Positions 9,033 through 18,265 of a stretch of DNA of 64,000 nt are shown piece by piece (positions within the stretch are counted from its first letter, which is position 1; each line of letters starts with the position of its first letter). Location: positions 21,938 through 85,937 of the forward strand of contig NZ_JACHFL010000020.1 in the NCBI RefSeq assembly GCF_014201875.1. The letters are read 5' to 3'. The notes under the pieces are model-generated. The model saw only the letters and a program-made list of their open reading frames with translations. It was not told the DNA's origin and did no database searches. The stretch comes from Deinococcus humi. Its GTDB lineage: Bacteria > Deinococcota > Deinococci > Deinococcales > Deinococcaceae. The position numbers and the translations under genes are program-made.

Positions 9033-9278
9033 TCAGTCTGTGGAGGGCTGGGGTGAGGTCCGGGCCGACGGGCTTTCAAGCAGCCGTTCAGCGTCAGAGT
9101 GCGTGGTGCGGACGGCGAGGACGTACAGGCGGTTGACCAGGCCCTCGAGCCGCTCGTCGCGCAGGGTGTGGGTCTCGAGGTGCTCGAGCAGCAGGTCGGC
9201 GATCAGGCGGTACTCGTCCGGGGTCAGTGAGAGGTCACAGGCGGGTGCGTCGGTGGGGAGGCTCCTGTGGTCTGTCAT
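9033..9278 (-). CDS. small conserved protein, paralogue of 31016-31300
   Basis: 81 residues, no recognised domain. The central part (LTPDEYRLIADLLLEHLETH to GLVNRLYVLAV) aligns with LTADECRLVADRVLGHL to YLAGRLFSLAV in the gene at 31016-31300, so both belong to one family of small, mostly helical proteins. C-terminal tails are unrelated. The function is unknown; the pattern of two amphipathic helices suggests a dimerising or binding module. It stands alone here between a response regulator and an IS110 remnant. Confidence 0.6.
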   Translation of the reverse strand: MTDHRSLPTDAPACDLSLTPDEYRLIADLLLEHLETHTLRDERLEGLVNRLYVLAVRTTHSDAERLLESPSARTSPQPSTD

Positions 9279-9436
9279 GTCTTCATTTTGAGTTCATGGA
9301 GGGGGCTGGACTGTGGGTCAGCACGCGGTGTGGGATTGACCGGTTGTCCTAACTGCAAAAAGGAAACACTTCGTTCATGTAGAGGGCCGTGTGGCCGTGG
9401 TGTGGTCTACCGGTTGCCGTTCTCCTCGGCCTATCG

Positions 9437-9886
<450 letters not shown>

Positions 9887-10010
9887 CTAGATTTTCCCTG
9901 GAGGTCAAACTGCGACATTGAGGCGAACTGCGCTATTGCTCGGCCTTCTGGCCGGGGTTTTCATCGGTCTACCGCCCTGCGCCCCGGCCTGAACCGACCA
10001 GGTCTTCCGT

Positions 10011-10334
10011 TCACGTCCACTTTGCCCCCCATTCGGCCAGCGCCCGCACCACACTGCCCAACGCGCGGCCTTTGTCCGTCAGCGTGTATTCCACGCGCGG
10101 CGGAATTTCCGGGAACACCTGACGGGTCAACACACCCTGGGCCTCCAGATCGCGCAGGCGGTCCGTCAGGGTCTTGGGGCTGATGCCGCTCAGGCTGGAC
10201 CGCAACTCACCAAAACGCCGCGTGCCTGAGAGCAAATCGCGCAGGATCAGGGTGGTCCACTTGCCCTCGATCACGGCCAACGCTCACTCCACCGTGCATT
10301 CGGGGCGATCCTGAATCTGGACGTCAAAGTTCAT
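10011..10334 (-). pseudogene. HxlR family regulator with in-frame TGA
   Basis: Starting at ATG 10334 the frame reads MNFDVQIQDRPECTVE, then TGA at 10284-10286, then ALAVIEGKWTTLILRDLLSG and the complete HxlR winged-helix domain (RRFGELRSSLSGISPKTLTD, YTLTDKGRALG). Homologues have Trp at the stop position (CTVEW), so TGG to TGA explains it. The Cys before it is the redox-sensing residue in some HxlR proteins. A shortened product could be made from TTG at 10280. The gene is divergent from an NAD(P)-binding protein gene, and a double palindrome lies between them. Confidence 0.75.
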
Positions 10335-10338
10335 TTCA

Positions 10339-10366
10339 AGAAACTATAGCAGTTTCTGGAAACTGC
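10339..10366. promoter_or_regulatory. overlapping palindromes, likely HxlR operator
   Basis: Two overlapping inverted repeats lie between the divergent hxlR-like and nmrA-like genes: AGAAACT-N5-AGTTTCT (10339-10357) and GCAGTTTC-TG-GAAACTGC (10349-10366, perfect). They share the half-site AGTTTC, so the array is three half-sites long, as expected for a dimeric winged-helix regulator. Confidence 0.6.
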
Positions 10367-10442
10367 TTCACAAATTGAAGCGTCCCTGTTAGCGTGGTTG
10401 ACCTGATCCGCACCTTCACCGGGTCAACAGGGAGAACAGACC

Positions 10443-11345
10443 ATGAGCGAATTGATCCTGACGTACGGCGCGGGTGGGGTGCAGGGGGCGCCCGTGGCCC
10501 ATGGCCTGCTGGACGCCGGATACCGCGTGCGGGCACTGGTGACCAACCCAGGGAAGCACCGCGCGCTGGCCGAGAGGGGCGCGGAAGTGGTGGCGGGCGA
10601 TCTGGCGGACCTGGACAGCCTGCGCCGCGCGACGCAGGGCGTGGACCGGGTGTTCCTGATGCTGCCGTTCTCGGGCGGCGGCAACCCGCTGGACTCCGCC
10701 AGCAACGCCATCCAGGCTGCGAAAGAACATGGAGTCAAGCTGCTGGTCCTCAACACCAGCGGGCAGACGCCCGCCGAGCCGACGGGAATGCCGATGATGG
10801 ATTACCGCATTCATCTCGAGCAGCTGTTGCGCGACCGCGGCGTGCCGAGCATCATCCTGCGGCCCACGGCATACATGGAAAACTTCCTGGGCCCGTGGGT
10901 GCTGCCGCGCCTGAGGGCCCAGGCTGTGCTGGCCTATCCGGTGGAGGCTGAGCGCCCCACATCCTGGTTGGCCGCGCAGGACCTGGGACGCTTTGCCGTG
11001 GCCGCGCTGGGACGGCCTGAGTTGGCCGGGCAGGCCTTTGACCTGGGCGGCCCACAGGCGCTCCGCGGCGCGGACATCGCCGCCGCCTTTTCCCGCGCGC
11101 TGGGCCGCCAGATTCGGTACGAAGCCATCACCCCCGAGCAGTTCGGGGCGATCATGGGCCGCGTGATGGGACCGGAAGCCGAGGCCGGCATCGTCGCCGC
11201 CTACCGGGCCGGACAGGCCACCCCCATGGACGCGATGGTGGTGAAGATGGACCGTGTCCTGGCGCAGTTGCCCGTGGAACAGACCACCCTGGAGCAGTGG
11301 GTGCGTCAGCACGCAGACCTGTTCGCGCGGACCGGGCAGACATGA
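10443..11345 (+). CDS. NmrA-like NAD(P)-binding protein
   Basis: 300 residues. The N-terminal Rossmann motif is LTYGAGGVQGAPVAHGLLDAG (residues 6-26), followed by GDLADLDSL and a TSGQTP strand, the pattern of the NmrA/QOR2 atypical SDR group that bind NAD(P) and act as redox sensors or quinone reductases. Start ATG 10443 has GGGAGA about 10 nt upstream. Its stop overlaps the next gene start (ATGA), so it is coupled to the alcohol dehydrogenase. It is divergent from the HxlR-type regulator, which very likely controls it. Confidence 0.8.
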   Translation: MSELILTYGAGGVQGAPVAHGLLDAGYRVRALVTNPGKHRALAERGAEVVAGDLADLDSLRRATQGVDRVFLMLPFSGGGNPLDSASNAIQAAKEHGVKLLVLNTSGQTPAEPTGMPMMDYRIHLEQLLRDRGVPSIILRPTAYMENFLGPWVLPRLRAQAVLAYPVEAERPTSWLAAQDLGRFAVAALGRPELAGQAFDLGGPQALRGADIAAAFSRALGRQIRYEAITPEQFGAIMGRVMGPEAEAGIVAAYRAGQATPMDAMVVKMDRVLAQLPVEQTTLEQWVRQHADLFARTGQT

Positions 11346-12292
11346 GGGCGGCCCGCTTCCACCGCTTTGGTGAGCCTTCAGTGCTGGACGTCGAGGAAGT
11401 GCCGTGGCCCGCCCCGAAGGGGGACGAAGTGCTGATCCGCGTTCACGGGTCCAGCATCAACGGTACCGACTTGAACCTGCGCGGCGGCGGGCTGGGTCTC
11501 CTCATGGCCGGGCAACTGCCGTTCACGCCTGGCTTCGATGTGTCGGGTGAGGTGGCCGGCTGCGGGCCAGCGGTCACCGCCTACCGTCCAGGAGACCGGG
11601 TGTACGCTCTGCTGGGGCACGGTGGGGGCGGCGCTGCCGACTACGTCACCGTGTCTCAGGCGCGCGTCGGACTGGCCCCGGACAGCGTTGATCTGGTCAC
11701 GGCGGCGGCGGTGCCCCTGTCCGGCCTGACGGCCCTGCAAGCCCTGCGCGGCGAGGGGCACCTGCAACACAGCCAGGACAAAAAGCGGGTGCTGGTCTAC
11801 GGCGCGTCCGGCGGCATCGGAGCGTTCGCGGTGCAACTGGCCCGGATCATGGGGGCGCACGTGACCGGTGTGGCCCGCGCGGTCAAGCTGGAGTATCTGC
11901 GTGAGCTCGGCGTGGACGAGGCCCTGTCCACCGACGAACTGGACTGGAACGACATCGGCCAGCCGTGGGACGTGATCCTGGACACGCCGCCCGCATTGAA
12001 GTTCAGCGCGGTCAACCACGCGCTGACCCCGCACGGCGTGCTGGTCAGTACCCGTGGCCTGCCCACCCGGCTGTCGGACGCTGCGGCCATGCTGCCGGGT
12101 GCCGCGCCGCGCTTTGCCGCCGTACGAACCGCCGAGCGTGGGCTGGATCTGGCTTTTCTGAGTCGCCTGATTGACCGCGGCGAATTAAAAGTGCCGGTGG
12201 ACCGGGTGTTTGCCCTGGCCGACATTCGCGCCGCACATGAATATGCCGAGGGGCCGGAGGTGCGCGGGAAAGTGGTGCTGTCTTTGGAGTGA
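11342..12292 (+). CDS. zinc-independent alcohol dehydrogenase / quinone oxidoreductase
   Basis: 316 residues, medium-chain dehydrogenase superfamily. GroES-like N-terminal part (EVLIRVHGSSINGTDLNLR, GFDVSGEVAG) and a Rossmann part with VYGASGGIGAFAVQLAR near residue 160. The catalytic zinc ligands of classical alcohol dehydrogenases are absent, which fits the NADPH:quinone reductase branch. Start ATG 11342 overlaps the upstream stop by ATGA. With the NmrA-like gene it forms a two-gene quinone or aldehyde response operon. Confidence 0.85.
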   Translation: MRAARFHRFGEPSVLDVEEVPWPAPKGDEVLIRVHGSSINGTDLNLRGGGLGLLMAGQLPFTPGFDVSGEVAGCGPAVTAYRPGDRVYALLGHGGGGAADYVTVSQARVGLAPDSVDLVTAAAVPLSGLTALQALRGEGHLQHSQDKKRVLVYGASGGIGAFAVQLARIMGAHVTGVARAVKLEYLRELGVDEALSTDELDWNDIGQPWDVILDTPPALKFSAVNHALTPHGVLVSTRGLPTRLSDAAAMLPGAAPRFAAVRTAERGLDLAFLSRLIDRGELKVPVDRVFALADIRAAHEYAEGPEVRGKVVLSLE

Positions 12293-12635
12293 TGGTTCAC
12301 AGCATGCCCTGGCTCTGCGCAGCGGTCCTGGCAGGCACCGAAGCCTGACATGCGCTTGAAGCAGTCAGGTTCTGGACCGCCAGCGCTCACGTTCCCGCCG
12401 CGGCTTTGCAGTCCTCCCTGGCAGGGGTCTCTGAAGATGAACAACGCAAGAAACCCTTGGTCAGCACGGCGTTGAAAGCGTGTTGACCGCCGTTCATGCA
12501 TGACCCACGCCGCAAATGTGATGACCTGGAAAGCCAGCGGCCTTTAAGCTCCACCCACACCCTGGACCGGTTGCAAGGGCTGGCGTGCCGCCGCCTCCCG
12601 TTTCCTTTGCCTCAGTGCTCCAGGGCCTCCTTGCC
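12293..12635. other. intergenic region without a supported gene
   Basis: About 340 bp between the dehydrogenase and the GGDEF gene. A minus-strand frame reads through here into the dehydrogenase but has no recognisable family. Nothing else is evident apart from a possible transposon relic character (mixed short frames). Confidence 0.4.
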
Positions 12636-13691
12636 ATGAACCTGCCACCTGCCCCAGCTCCTCCCCAGCCTGAACAGGCTTCCACGCTGCCTGCTGATCC
12701 AGCCGGGCTGGTGCGGTGGATTCCCCCGCTCGCGGCGGCCATCGGCCTGCTGATTCTGGTGTTCCTGCGCATCGCTGCCCCGCCGTACGTGGGCCTCCTG
12801 AGCCTGATCATTGTCTACGGCAGCCTGGCTCGGTTCGGCCCACGCACCTTCAGAGCCCCCCTGCTCCACAGCGCCGCGCCGGTCTACGCCCTCACCCTGC
12901 TGCTGGCCTGGGGCCTGGCGCTGTACCGGTTGCCGGACCATCCCGCCACGCCGATGGTCCGCCTGGCCGTTCTGCTGCACCTCACCACTGTGTACGTCTT
13001 TCTGTTTGTGCGGGGGTCACCGGCGGGCGCGGCCCGCTGGGCCTGGGGCACCCTGACCCTGCTGATTCTCACCGCACTGCCCCACGCCTGGCGGACGCTG
13101 GGTCAGACCGGGGTCTTCGACAGCCTGACCCTGCCGGTGACCCTGCTGTTTTCTCACGGCGCGCTGATCACGGCACTCCACCTGTTCAGCACCTTTCGGG
13201 AGCGGGCGGCCTACAGCGAGGGACGGGCACAGGCGCTGGATGAACTGGCCCACCGTGACGCGCTGACCGGCCTGCTCAACCGCCGCGCGCTCGAGCGTGA
13301 CCTGGAGGCGGTGGTGGCCGCCTCCAGCGCGGGGCTGCGCCTGGCCGTGGTGGACGTCGACGGCCTTAAGGCGGTCAACGACCGTCTGGGACACGCGGCG
13401 GGGGACGATCTGCTGCGCCGGTTCGCTCAGGGCTTTGCGCAGGAGGTGGGCGCGCTCGGGCAGGTGTACCGGATCAGCGGAGATGAGTTCGCGCTGCTGT
13501 TGCCGGAAGGGGCACTCGCGGCCGAGGGCCTCATCGGCCGGGTCACCCAGACGGTGCAGGCGGTGTATCCGGGGGCGGCGGCCAGTGTGGGAACAGCCCG
13601 CTGGCGGGCCGGGGAAACGGCGGGGGCCTGGCTGTCGCGCGCGGACGGGGCGATGTACCGGCACAAGCGCCGGGGCGGTCCAGGCCGGTGA
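12636..13691 (+). CDS. membrane GGDEF protein (diguanylate cyclase-like)
   Basis: 351 residues. Six hydrophobic segments fill residues about 30-185; a GGDEF domain follows (DALTGLLNRRALERDL, VVDVDGLKAVNDRLGHAAGDDLL, RISGDEFALLLPEGA). The signature is SGDEF rather than GGDEF, and no RxxD inhibitory site precedes it. It would make cyclic di-GMP at the inner membrane. Start ATG 12636 was chosen by alignment with the paralogue at 26148, although no clear ribosome site is visible; the frame is open to 12585. The two paralogues share long identical DNA tracts in the GGDEF part. Confidence 0.82.
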   Translation: MNLPPAPAPPQPEQASTLPADPAGLVRWIPPLAAAIGLLILVFLRIAAPPYVGLLSLIIVYGSLARFGPRTFRAPLLHSAAPVYALTLLLAWGLALYRLPDHPATPMVRLAVLLHLTTVYVFLFVRGSPAGAARWAWGTLTLLILTALPHAWRTLGQTGVFDSLTLPVTLLFSHGALITALHLFSTFRERAAYSEGRAQALDELAHRDALTGLLNRRALERDLEAVVAASSAGLRLAVVDVDGLKAVNDRLGHAAGDDLLRRFAQGFAQEVGALGQVYRISGDEFALLLPEGALAAEGLIGRVTQTVQAVYPGAAASVGTARWRAGETAGAWLSRADGAMYRHKRRGGPGR

Positions 13692-13839
13692 ATCGGCCAA
13701 CTCCACCCTTCGCCTGTCCGCAGCCAACGCCGCGACGGGCCGGCACCCCCCACCCATTCGATGATCCGCGGTGGGCGCAAGGAGACGGGGCGGGGACCGC
13801 TGGAGCCCGGCCCAGCACACAGCGTCAACAGGGGAAGGG

Positions 13840-14085
13840 ATGAAGCATCCGGACGGCACGCCGATGACGCCCGAAGAGTGGAGTGTGGAGCGGCTGTGGC
13901 GCTGGGAACGACTGAACCGGCAGCAGCGCTCGTTGCACCCTGTCGCCCAGCGGTTCTTGCCTCTGTTCAAGCGGTACGCCGAGGGGGAGCTGGGCAACAT
14001 GGCCGAGCTGATTGACGCGCTGGAACGTGACCAGGCCCAGCGCTGCACGCTGCAGAACCTGGACACCCCTGAAGGCTCCGAATAA
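13840..14085 (+). CDS. small hypothetical protein
   Basis: 81 residues, charged and helical (EEWSVERLWRWERLNRQQRS, FKRYAEGELGNMAELIDALE). Start ATG 13840 has GGGGAAGGG directly upstream. No known domain. It sits between the GGDEF gene and the PAS-HD-GYP gene on the same strand, so it may belong to the cyclic di-GMP signalling group, but this is only positional. Confidence 0.5.
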   Translation: MKHPDGTPMTPEEWSVERLWRWERLNRQQRSLHPVAQRFLPLFKRYAEGELGNMAELIDALERDQAQRCTLQNLDTPEGSE

Positions 14086-14300
14086 AAGCCGCTTGCCCCA
14101 CCAGCCCTTTCGGCGGTCACTGAGGACGATGGTGGCTGGCTCCAGCCCATCCCAGCCTCTGAGACAGGGTCTTCACCCAGCGCTGATGCGCCTCGTCGTG
14201 CCTGGTCATAACCCGGGGATGGTGGAGCACTCGAGTGCGCACCAGCGTTTGTGATCGGTCTCTCCCCCATTGGATGAAGTTTTTCGGCGTCCGCCCGGCC

Positions 14301-14329
14301 TTGATGCGCATCACGCCCCCCCCTACACT
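14301..14329 (+). promoter_or_regulatory. leaderless promoter of the PAS-HD-GYP gene
   Basis: TTGATG (14301-14306), 17-bp spacer, TACACT (14324-14329), then six bases to GTG 14336. Transcription would start at or near the start codon. This layout is frequent in Deinococcus and decides the start codon. Confidence 0.6.
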
Positions 14330-14335
14330 TCGCGG

Positions 14336-15295
14336 GTGACCCATCTGTCCCCCATGACGCTGGGGCCGGCACCGGAATACCGGCGTCTCGTCGAGGAGAT
14401 GCCCATCATGCTCTGGACCGCCGACGCCGCCGGCCGCTGGACCCATGTCAATGGCCGCTGGACCGAGTACACCGGCCTGATCGGCGAGGCCCAGGGCTTC
14501 GGGTTTGAGGCCGCCCTGCACCCGGATGACGTGGCCCCCACCCTGGAAGTGTGGACCGCGGCCATTCACAGCGGACAGCCTTACGACATCGAATACCGGC
14601 TGCGCGATACCCACGGCCAGCACCGCTGGTTCGTCGTGCGAGGACGCAAGGTCAGCGCCCCAGGTGCGGACGACGTGACCTGGGTGGGCAGTTGCACCGA
14701 CATCGACGCGCAAAAGCAGGCCGAGGTGGCCGCCCTGAACGCGCAGCGCGCCGCGGTGCGCGCCCTGGGATTGGCGCTGGAAGTGAGGGATGGAGATACC
14801 GGGGGGCACACGGACCGGGTGGTGGGGCAGGCCCTGGCCCTTGGACGGGCGTTGGGACTCGGTGCGGCGGATCTGGAAGCCCTCGAACTGGGCGCGACCC
14901 TGCACGACGTGGGGAAGATTGGCATTCCAGACCAGGTGCTGCGCAAGCCCGCTGCCCTGGACCTGGATGAGCGGATGCTCATTCAAGCCCATCCCGCCCA
15001 GGGCGCACGCTTCGCCGCCGCGCTGGGCCTCTTGCCACCCGCCGCGCTGGGGGTCATCCGCCACCACCATGAACGCTGGGACGGACAGGGCTATCCCGAC
15101 GAACTGGCCTGGGACCAGATTCCGTTGCTGGCGCGCATCTTTGCGGTGGTGGACGTATACGACGCGCTGGTCAGCGTGCGGCCGTACAAGGCGGCCTGGA
15201 CGCCGGAACAGGCTCAGGCGGAGATCGAGCGGCAGGCGGGCACCCAATTTGATCCGCAGGTGGTGCGCGTGTTCCTGGCACTGACTTCCGGGTGA
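14336..15295 (+). CDS. PAS domain HD-GYP phosphodiesterase
   Basis: 319 residues from GTG 14336 (leaderless; ATG 14354 is the alternative). A PAS/PAC sensor occupies about 10-130 (MPIMLWTADAAGRWTHVNGR, then WVGSCTDIDAQKQAE). The HD-GYP domain follows (GGHTDRVV, LHDVGKIGIPD, HHHERWDGQGYP, FAVVDVYDAL), with the metal-binding His/Asp residues and the GYP motif intact. It should hydrolyse cyclic di-GMP, counteracting the neighbouring GGDEF protein in response to a ligand or redox signal at the PAS domain. Confidence 0.85.
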   Translation: MTHLSPMTLGPAPEYRRLVEEMPIMLWTADAAGRWTHVNGRWTEYTGLIGEAQGFGFEAALHPDDVAPTLEVWTAAIHSGQPYDIEYRLRDTHGQHRWFVVRGRKVSAPGADDVTWVGSCTDIDAQKQAEVAALNAQRAAVRALGLALEVRDGDTGGHTDRVVGQALALGRALGLGAADLEALELGATLHDVGKIGIPDQVLRKPAALDLDERMLIQAHPAQGARFAAALGLLPPAALGVIRHHHERWDGQGYPDELAWDQIPLLARIFAVVDVYDALVSVRPYKAAWTPEQAQAEIERQAGTQFDPQVVRVFLALTSG

Positions 15296-15809
15296 GCGGC
15301 CTCTGTGCTGCGTTGTGAACAACCGATCCCCCATTCTCTTGCAAACGCAAGGGTCAGTGACACGCCCCTCCCCCGCCTTGAACAGGGCAGCGGGCACGCT
15401 CGAGCGGACCGTTTGTCCGGCCGCTGTCCTCGCGGCGCGGGCGGGCACCCAACCCGTGCCGCAAAGCTCACAGAACACTAACAGGCGCCGTTCGCCCGTC
15501 GGGCTTATTTTTTCCTCATTTTCCATCGTTCCAGCCGTTAGGAGGTCGATTCAGGCCCTACACAGCCGTGCTGGGCGGGGGCACCCGATGGGCGGCTGTG
15601 GCCGGTCAAGATCGCTGGCAACGGCGTTCTGCCCATGACTTCGCCTTGACGTCGTTCCTGAAGTGTAGGGCTTGATACCTCATTCAGGAGGACGCCCCGC
15701 CCAGTGATGAATTTGTCACATTGAACCGGATACAACTAAACCCGGCCAGCAGATGCTGCGGCTGCTTCCCGTCTCAGACACCCTTTCTCGTCTCTTACAA
15801 GGAGTTGAT
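15296..15809. other. intergenic region, weak terminator, promoter region of the GTPase operon
   Basis: About 510 bp without a convincing gene. At 15497-15515 a short GC hairpin (GCCC-GTC-GGGC) followed by TTATTTTTT could end transcripts from the left. The last 100 bp should hold the promoter of the DUF4388 operon; the ribosome site AAGGAG is at about 15798. Confidence 0.4.
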
Positions 15810-16556
15810 ATGGCCCTGTTCGGCGACCTTAAACACCAAACGCTCGCTGACCTGGCAAAAGTCCTGCACCGCCACACCGGGACGTTGTTTTTTCATGCCG
15901 CCTATCAGGGCAAGACCGTTGAATTGGTGTTGAACAGAGGGCAGCTGCGTGCGATGTACCTGGACGGATTTCCGGTGGAAGCCCTGGCCCGGGCACGGGG
16001 CATCCTCTATCAGCTGCACACCCAGAGTCACGGGGCCTTCGAGTTCCACCGACAGGCCCTGCTCGTGGGCGACGTTCGTTTCTATGATCAGCCGTTCGCC
16101 AGCCTGGTTCACGAGCTGGTCGAGTCGGCGAGTCCTGGGACGACCGGACCGGTGATTCCCGACGATCAACTGCCGCATCCCGAGACACGCTTCGTGCCCG
16201 TGCCCCATTCCCCGCCCGTGCCCGGTTCGCTCGCGTCACTCTGGACCCTCGTGCAACCCCACCTGACGGGGGGCAGCAGCGCCGCCGAACTCGCGCCGCA
16301 GCTGGGGCTGTCACCACACGACATGCAGACGGTCCTGTACCGGCTGCGGGCCATGGACCTGATCGCGCCCCAGCGGGCGGCGGTCTCACGCCCACCACCC
16401 ACGGCCCACCATCCGGCGCTGCCGCATGGACACGGGATCTTCACCGTAGATGACCTCGTGCCCGTCACGCTCCCCCCCACTTCTCCTGCCCCCCAACCGC
16501 TGGTGCAGCGTTTGCTGGGTGCGCTTCGCCGCTTCACCCAGGGAGGCGCCGCATGA
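15810..16556 (+). CDS. DUF4388 domain protein, first gene of small-GTPase operon
   Basis: 248 residues. Residues 1-100 match the DUF4388 pattern (FGDLKHQTLADLAKVLHRHTGTLFF, VLNRGQLRAMYLDG, GAFEFHRQAL), a domain common in Deinococcus-Thermus and myxobacterial signalling proteins. Residues about 140-200 resemble a winged helix (ELAPQLGLSPHDMQTVLYRL, AMDLIAPQ), and the tail is proline-rich. Start ATG 15810 follows AAGGAG by 6 nt. It overlaps the GTPase gene by ATGA, so the two are translationally coupled; it may be an effector or localisation factor for the GTPase. Confidence 0.75.
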   Translation: MALFGDLKHQTLADLAKVLHRHTGTLFFHAAYQGKTVELVLNRGQLRAMYLDGFPVEALARARGILYQLHTQSHGAFEFHRQALLVGDVRFYDQPFASLVHELVESASPGTTGPVIPDDQLPHPETRFVPVPHSPPVPGSLASLWTLVQPHLTGGSSAAELAPQLGLSPHDMQTVLYRLRAMDLIAPQRAAVSRPPPTAHHPALPHGHGIFTVDDLVPVTLPPTSPAPQPLVQRLLGALRRFTQGGAA

Positions 16557-17113
16557 CCGCCACCGAGGCGCCGCTCAAGCTGGTGGTCTCCGGGCCTGTT
16601 GGCGCCGGCAAGACCACCTTTGTCCAGACCATCTCCGAGACCCCCGTCGTCGCCACCGAGGCCGAGGCCAGCGAGGACATCGGCAAGACACACACCACCG
16701 TCGCCTTCGACTTCGGCACCCTGCGCCTGGACGGTCAGGACGTGCACCTGTACGGCACGCCCGGCCAGGACCGCTTCAACTTCATGTGGGAAGTGTTGTG
16801 CGAGGGCGCCCTCGGACTGGTGCTGCTGGTGGCCGGAGACCGCCCCGAGGACTTTGCCCACGCCCGCAACATGCTCGATTTCATCACCAGCCGCATTCCG
16901 GTGCCGTTTCTGGTGGGCGTGACCCGGCAGGATCAGGCCTCGGTGTGGCTGCCGGAGGACGTGGCGTTGTACTTCGGCCTGCCTGAAACGCAGGTGGTGG
17001 GCCTGAACGCCACCTGCCCGGATCAGGTGCGCCGGACGCTGGCCACTCTGCTGGAACTGCAGCTGGCCCCAGCGCTGCGGACCGAACACCACCCTTCCCC
17101 CTTCATCCACTGA
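16553..17113 (+). CDS. MglA-like small Ras-type GTPase
   Basis: 186 residues. P-loop GPVGAGKTT at 14-22, Thr of switch I in GKTHTTVAFDFG, G3 as GTPGQDR at 68-74 in place of DxxGQ, and a degenerate G4 around VTRQDQ. This is the bacterial small GTPase group that includes MglA and the actinobacterial CvnD proteins, which set cell polarity or regulate surface behaviour with a roadblock/LC7 partner. Such a partner is encoded 63 bp downstream. Coupled to the DUF4388 gene by ATGA. Confidence 0.85.
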   Translation: MTATEAPLKLVVSGPVGAGKTTFVQTISETPVVATEAEASEDIGKTHTTVAFDFGTLRLDGQDVHLYGTPGQDRFNFMWEVLCEGALGLVLLVAGDRPEDFAHARNMLDFITSRIPVPFLVGVTRQDQASVWLPEDVALYFGLPETQVVGLNATCPDQVRRTLATLLELQLAPALRTEHHPSPFIH

Positions 17114-17176
17114 CCCTTCTGAATTCGCCTTTTTTCACGTGTCCCGGGAGCACCCCCTTCCCGGAAAGGATCCACC

Positions 17177-17554
17177 ATGACCGCCACCATGAGCAAGCAA
17201 GACCAGCTGACCTCCACCCTCACCACCCTGCGCGGCGCGCTGCCTGAACTGCGCGGCGCGCTGGTGGCCACCGTCGACGGCCTGCCCATCGCGCAGGACA
17301 TGGGCGGCGGCGTGGACGCCAACCGCGTGGCGGCCATGGCCGCCACCGCCCTGGGGCTGGGCAAGCGCATCAACGACACCCTGGGTTCGGGCCAGCTCAC
17401 CGACATGAGTGTGGGCGGCACCGATGGGCAGGTCTACATCTACGCTGCGGGCAAGAAAGGCGTGTTGGCCGTTGTCGCGCCCGCGGGCGTCAATCTGGGG
17501 CTGCTGCACATGGAAGCCCGCGACGCGGCCCAGAGCGTCTCCATCATCCTGTAA
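17177..17554 (+). CDS. roadblock/LC7 domain protein
   Basis: 125 residues, one full roadblock/LC7 domain (LPELRGALVATVDGLPIAQD, AAMAATALGLGKRINDTLG, VYIYAAGKKGVLAVVAPAGVNLGLLHMEA). These proteins act as GTPase-activating or scaffold partners of MglA-type GTPases. Start ATG 17177 has GGAAAGGA about 8 nt upstream; a second ATG lies at 17189. It is the third gene of the signalling operon. Confidence 0.85.
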   Translation: MTATMSKQDQLTSTLTTLRGALPELRGALVATVDGLPIAQDMGGGVDANRVAAMAATALGLGKRINDTLGSGQLTDMSVGGTDGQVYIYAAGKKGVLAVVAPAGVNLGLLHMEARDAAQSVSIIL

Positions 17555-17720
17555 GGCCAGCACTGCCGCTCACTGTTCGTCACCCTGATGTCCTGCGAGC
17601 GGCAGCGAACACCCGCACCGCCATCTGGAGCACCAACGCTCCCTTCCCGGAGGCCCCATGGCCACACTGTCCACTTCACTCGCGGGGCTGCTCGGCACCC
17701 TGTACCCAAGGAGAACTCCC

Positions 17721-18197
17721 ATGACTGCCACCATTGCTCCCCTGCGCCCTCAGCTGGGCGACTTCAGCTCCATCGTCTGCTTCAAGGCCGTGATCGTCGG
17801 TGTCGAGGATACCCTCGGCCCAGACGGCGCCGCCGTGGTCTTTATCCGCGCGGGCAAGGTGCGGGGCCGGAATCTGGCCACCGAGCTGGGCGTGGCCGGC
17901 AGCAACGTCCCCGTCGAGCAACTCGCGGGACTGCTGAACGCGGCCATCGGTAAGGACGGGACCTGCCTGGCGGCCGTGACCGCGTCCTACCGCGAGGGCG
18001 AGGACATTGTCATCGAGACCCAGGACACCATGTGTCTGGCGGGCGAGGCCCTGGGCAGTGACCGCAAGTGCACCTTCACGCTGGGCGCGGTGTGGGGCGC
18101 GCTGGAAGCCATCACCGGCGAGCTGTTCACGGGCGAACACACCGACAGCGTGCTGCGCGGCGGCACCAGCGACAAGTTCGTCTTCAGCCCGCTTTAA
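17721..18197 (+). CDS. uncharacterised partner protein of the GTPase operon
   Basis: 158 residues. AAGGAGA 7 nt upstream sets the start at ATG 17721. The sequence (FSSIVCFKAVIVGVEDTLG, YREGEDIVIETQDTMCLAGE, GAVWGALEAITGELFTGEHT) has the size and the C-x(n)-C plus GALEAITG pattern of V4R/hydrocarbon-binding-like folds, but I cannot assign it firmly. It closes the operon and is followed by a strong terminator, so it probably works with the GTPase and roadblock proteins. Confidence 0.65.
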   Translation: MTATIAPLRPQLGDFSSIVCFKAVIVGVEDTLGPDGAAVVFIRAGKVRGRNLATELGVAGSNVPVEQLAGLLNAAIGKDGTCLAAVTASYREGEDIVIETQDTMCLAGEALGSDRKCTFTLGAVWGALEAITGELFTGEHTDSVLRGGTSDKFVFSPL

Positions 18198-18209
18198 GCG
18201 GTGTGCAGC

Positions 18210-18233
18210 GCCCTCACCAGTCCTGGTGAGGGC
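18210..18233 (+). terminator. Rho-independent terminator of the GTPase operon
   Basis: Ten-base perfect stem GCCCTCACCA / TGGTGAGGGC with a 4-nt loop and GTTTCGTT after it, 12 bp downstream of the last gene of the operon. Confidence 0.7.
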
Positions 18234-18265
18234 GTTTCGTTGTCCGCCCTTCAGACAGGTGATGC

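Noticed and set aside
14117..15526. Long minus-strand frame (469 codons) opposite the PAS-HD-GYP gene
   Set aside because: It is a mirror of the coding strand, with no family resemblance and biased codons of the opposite gene.
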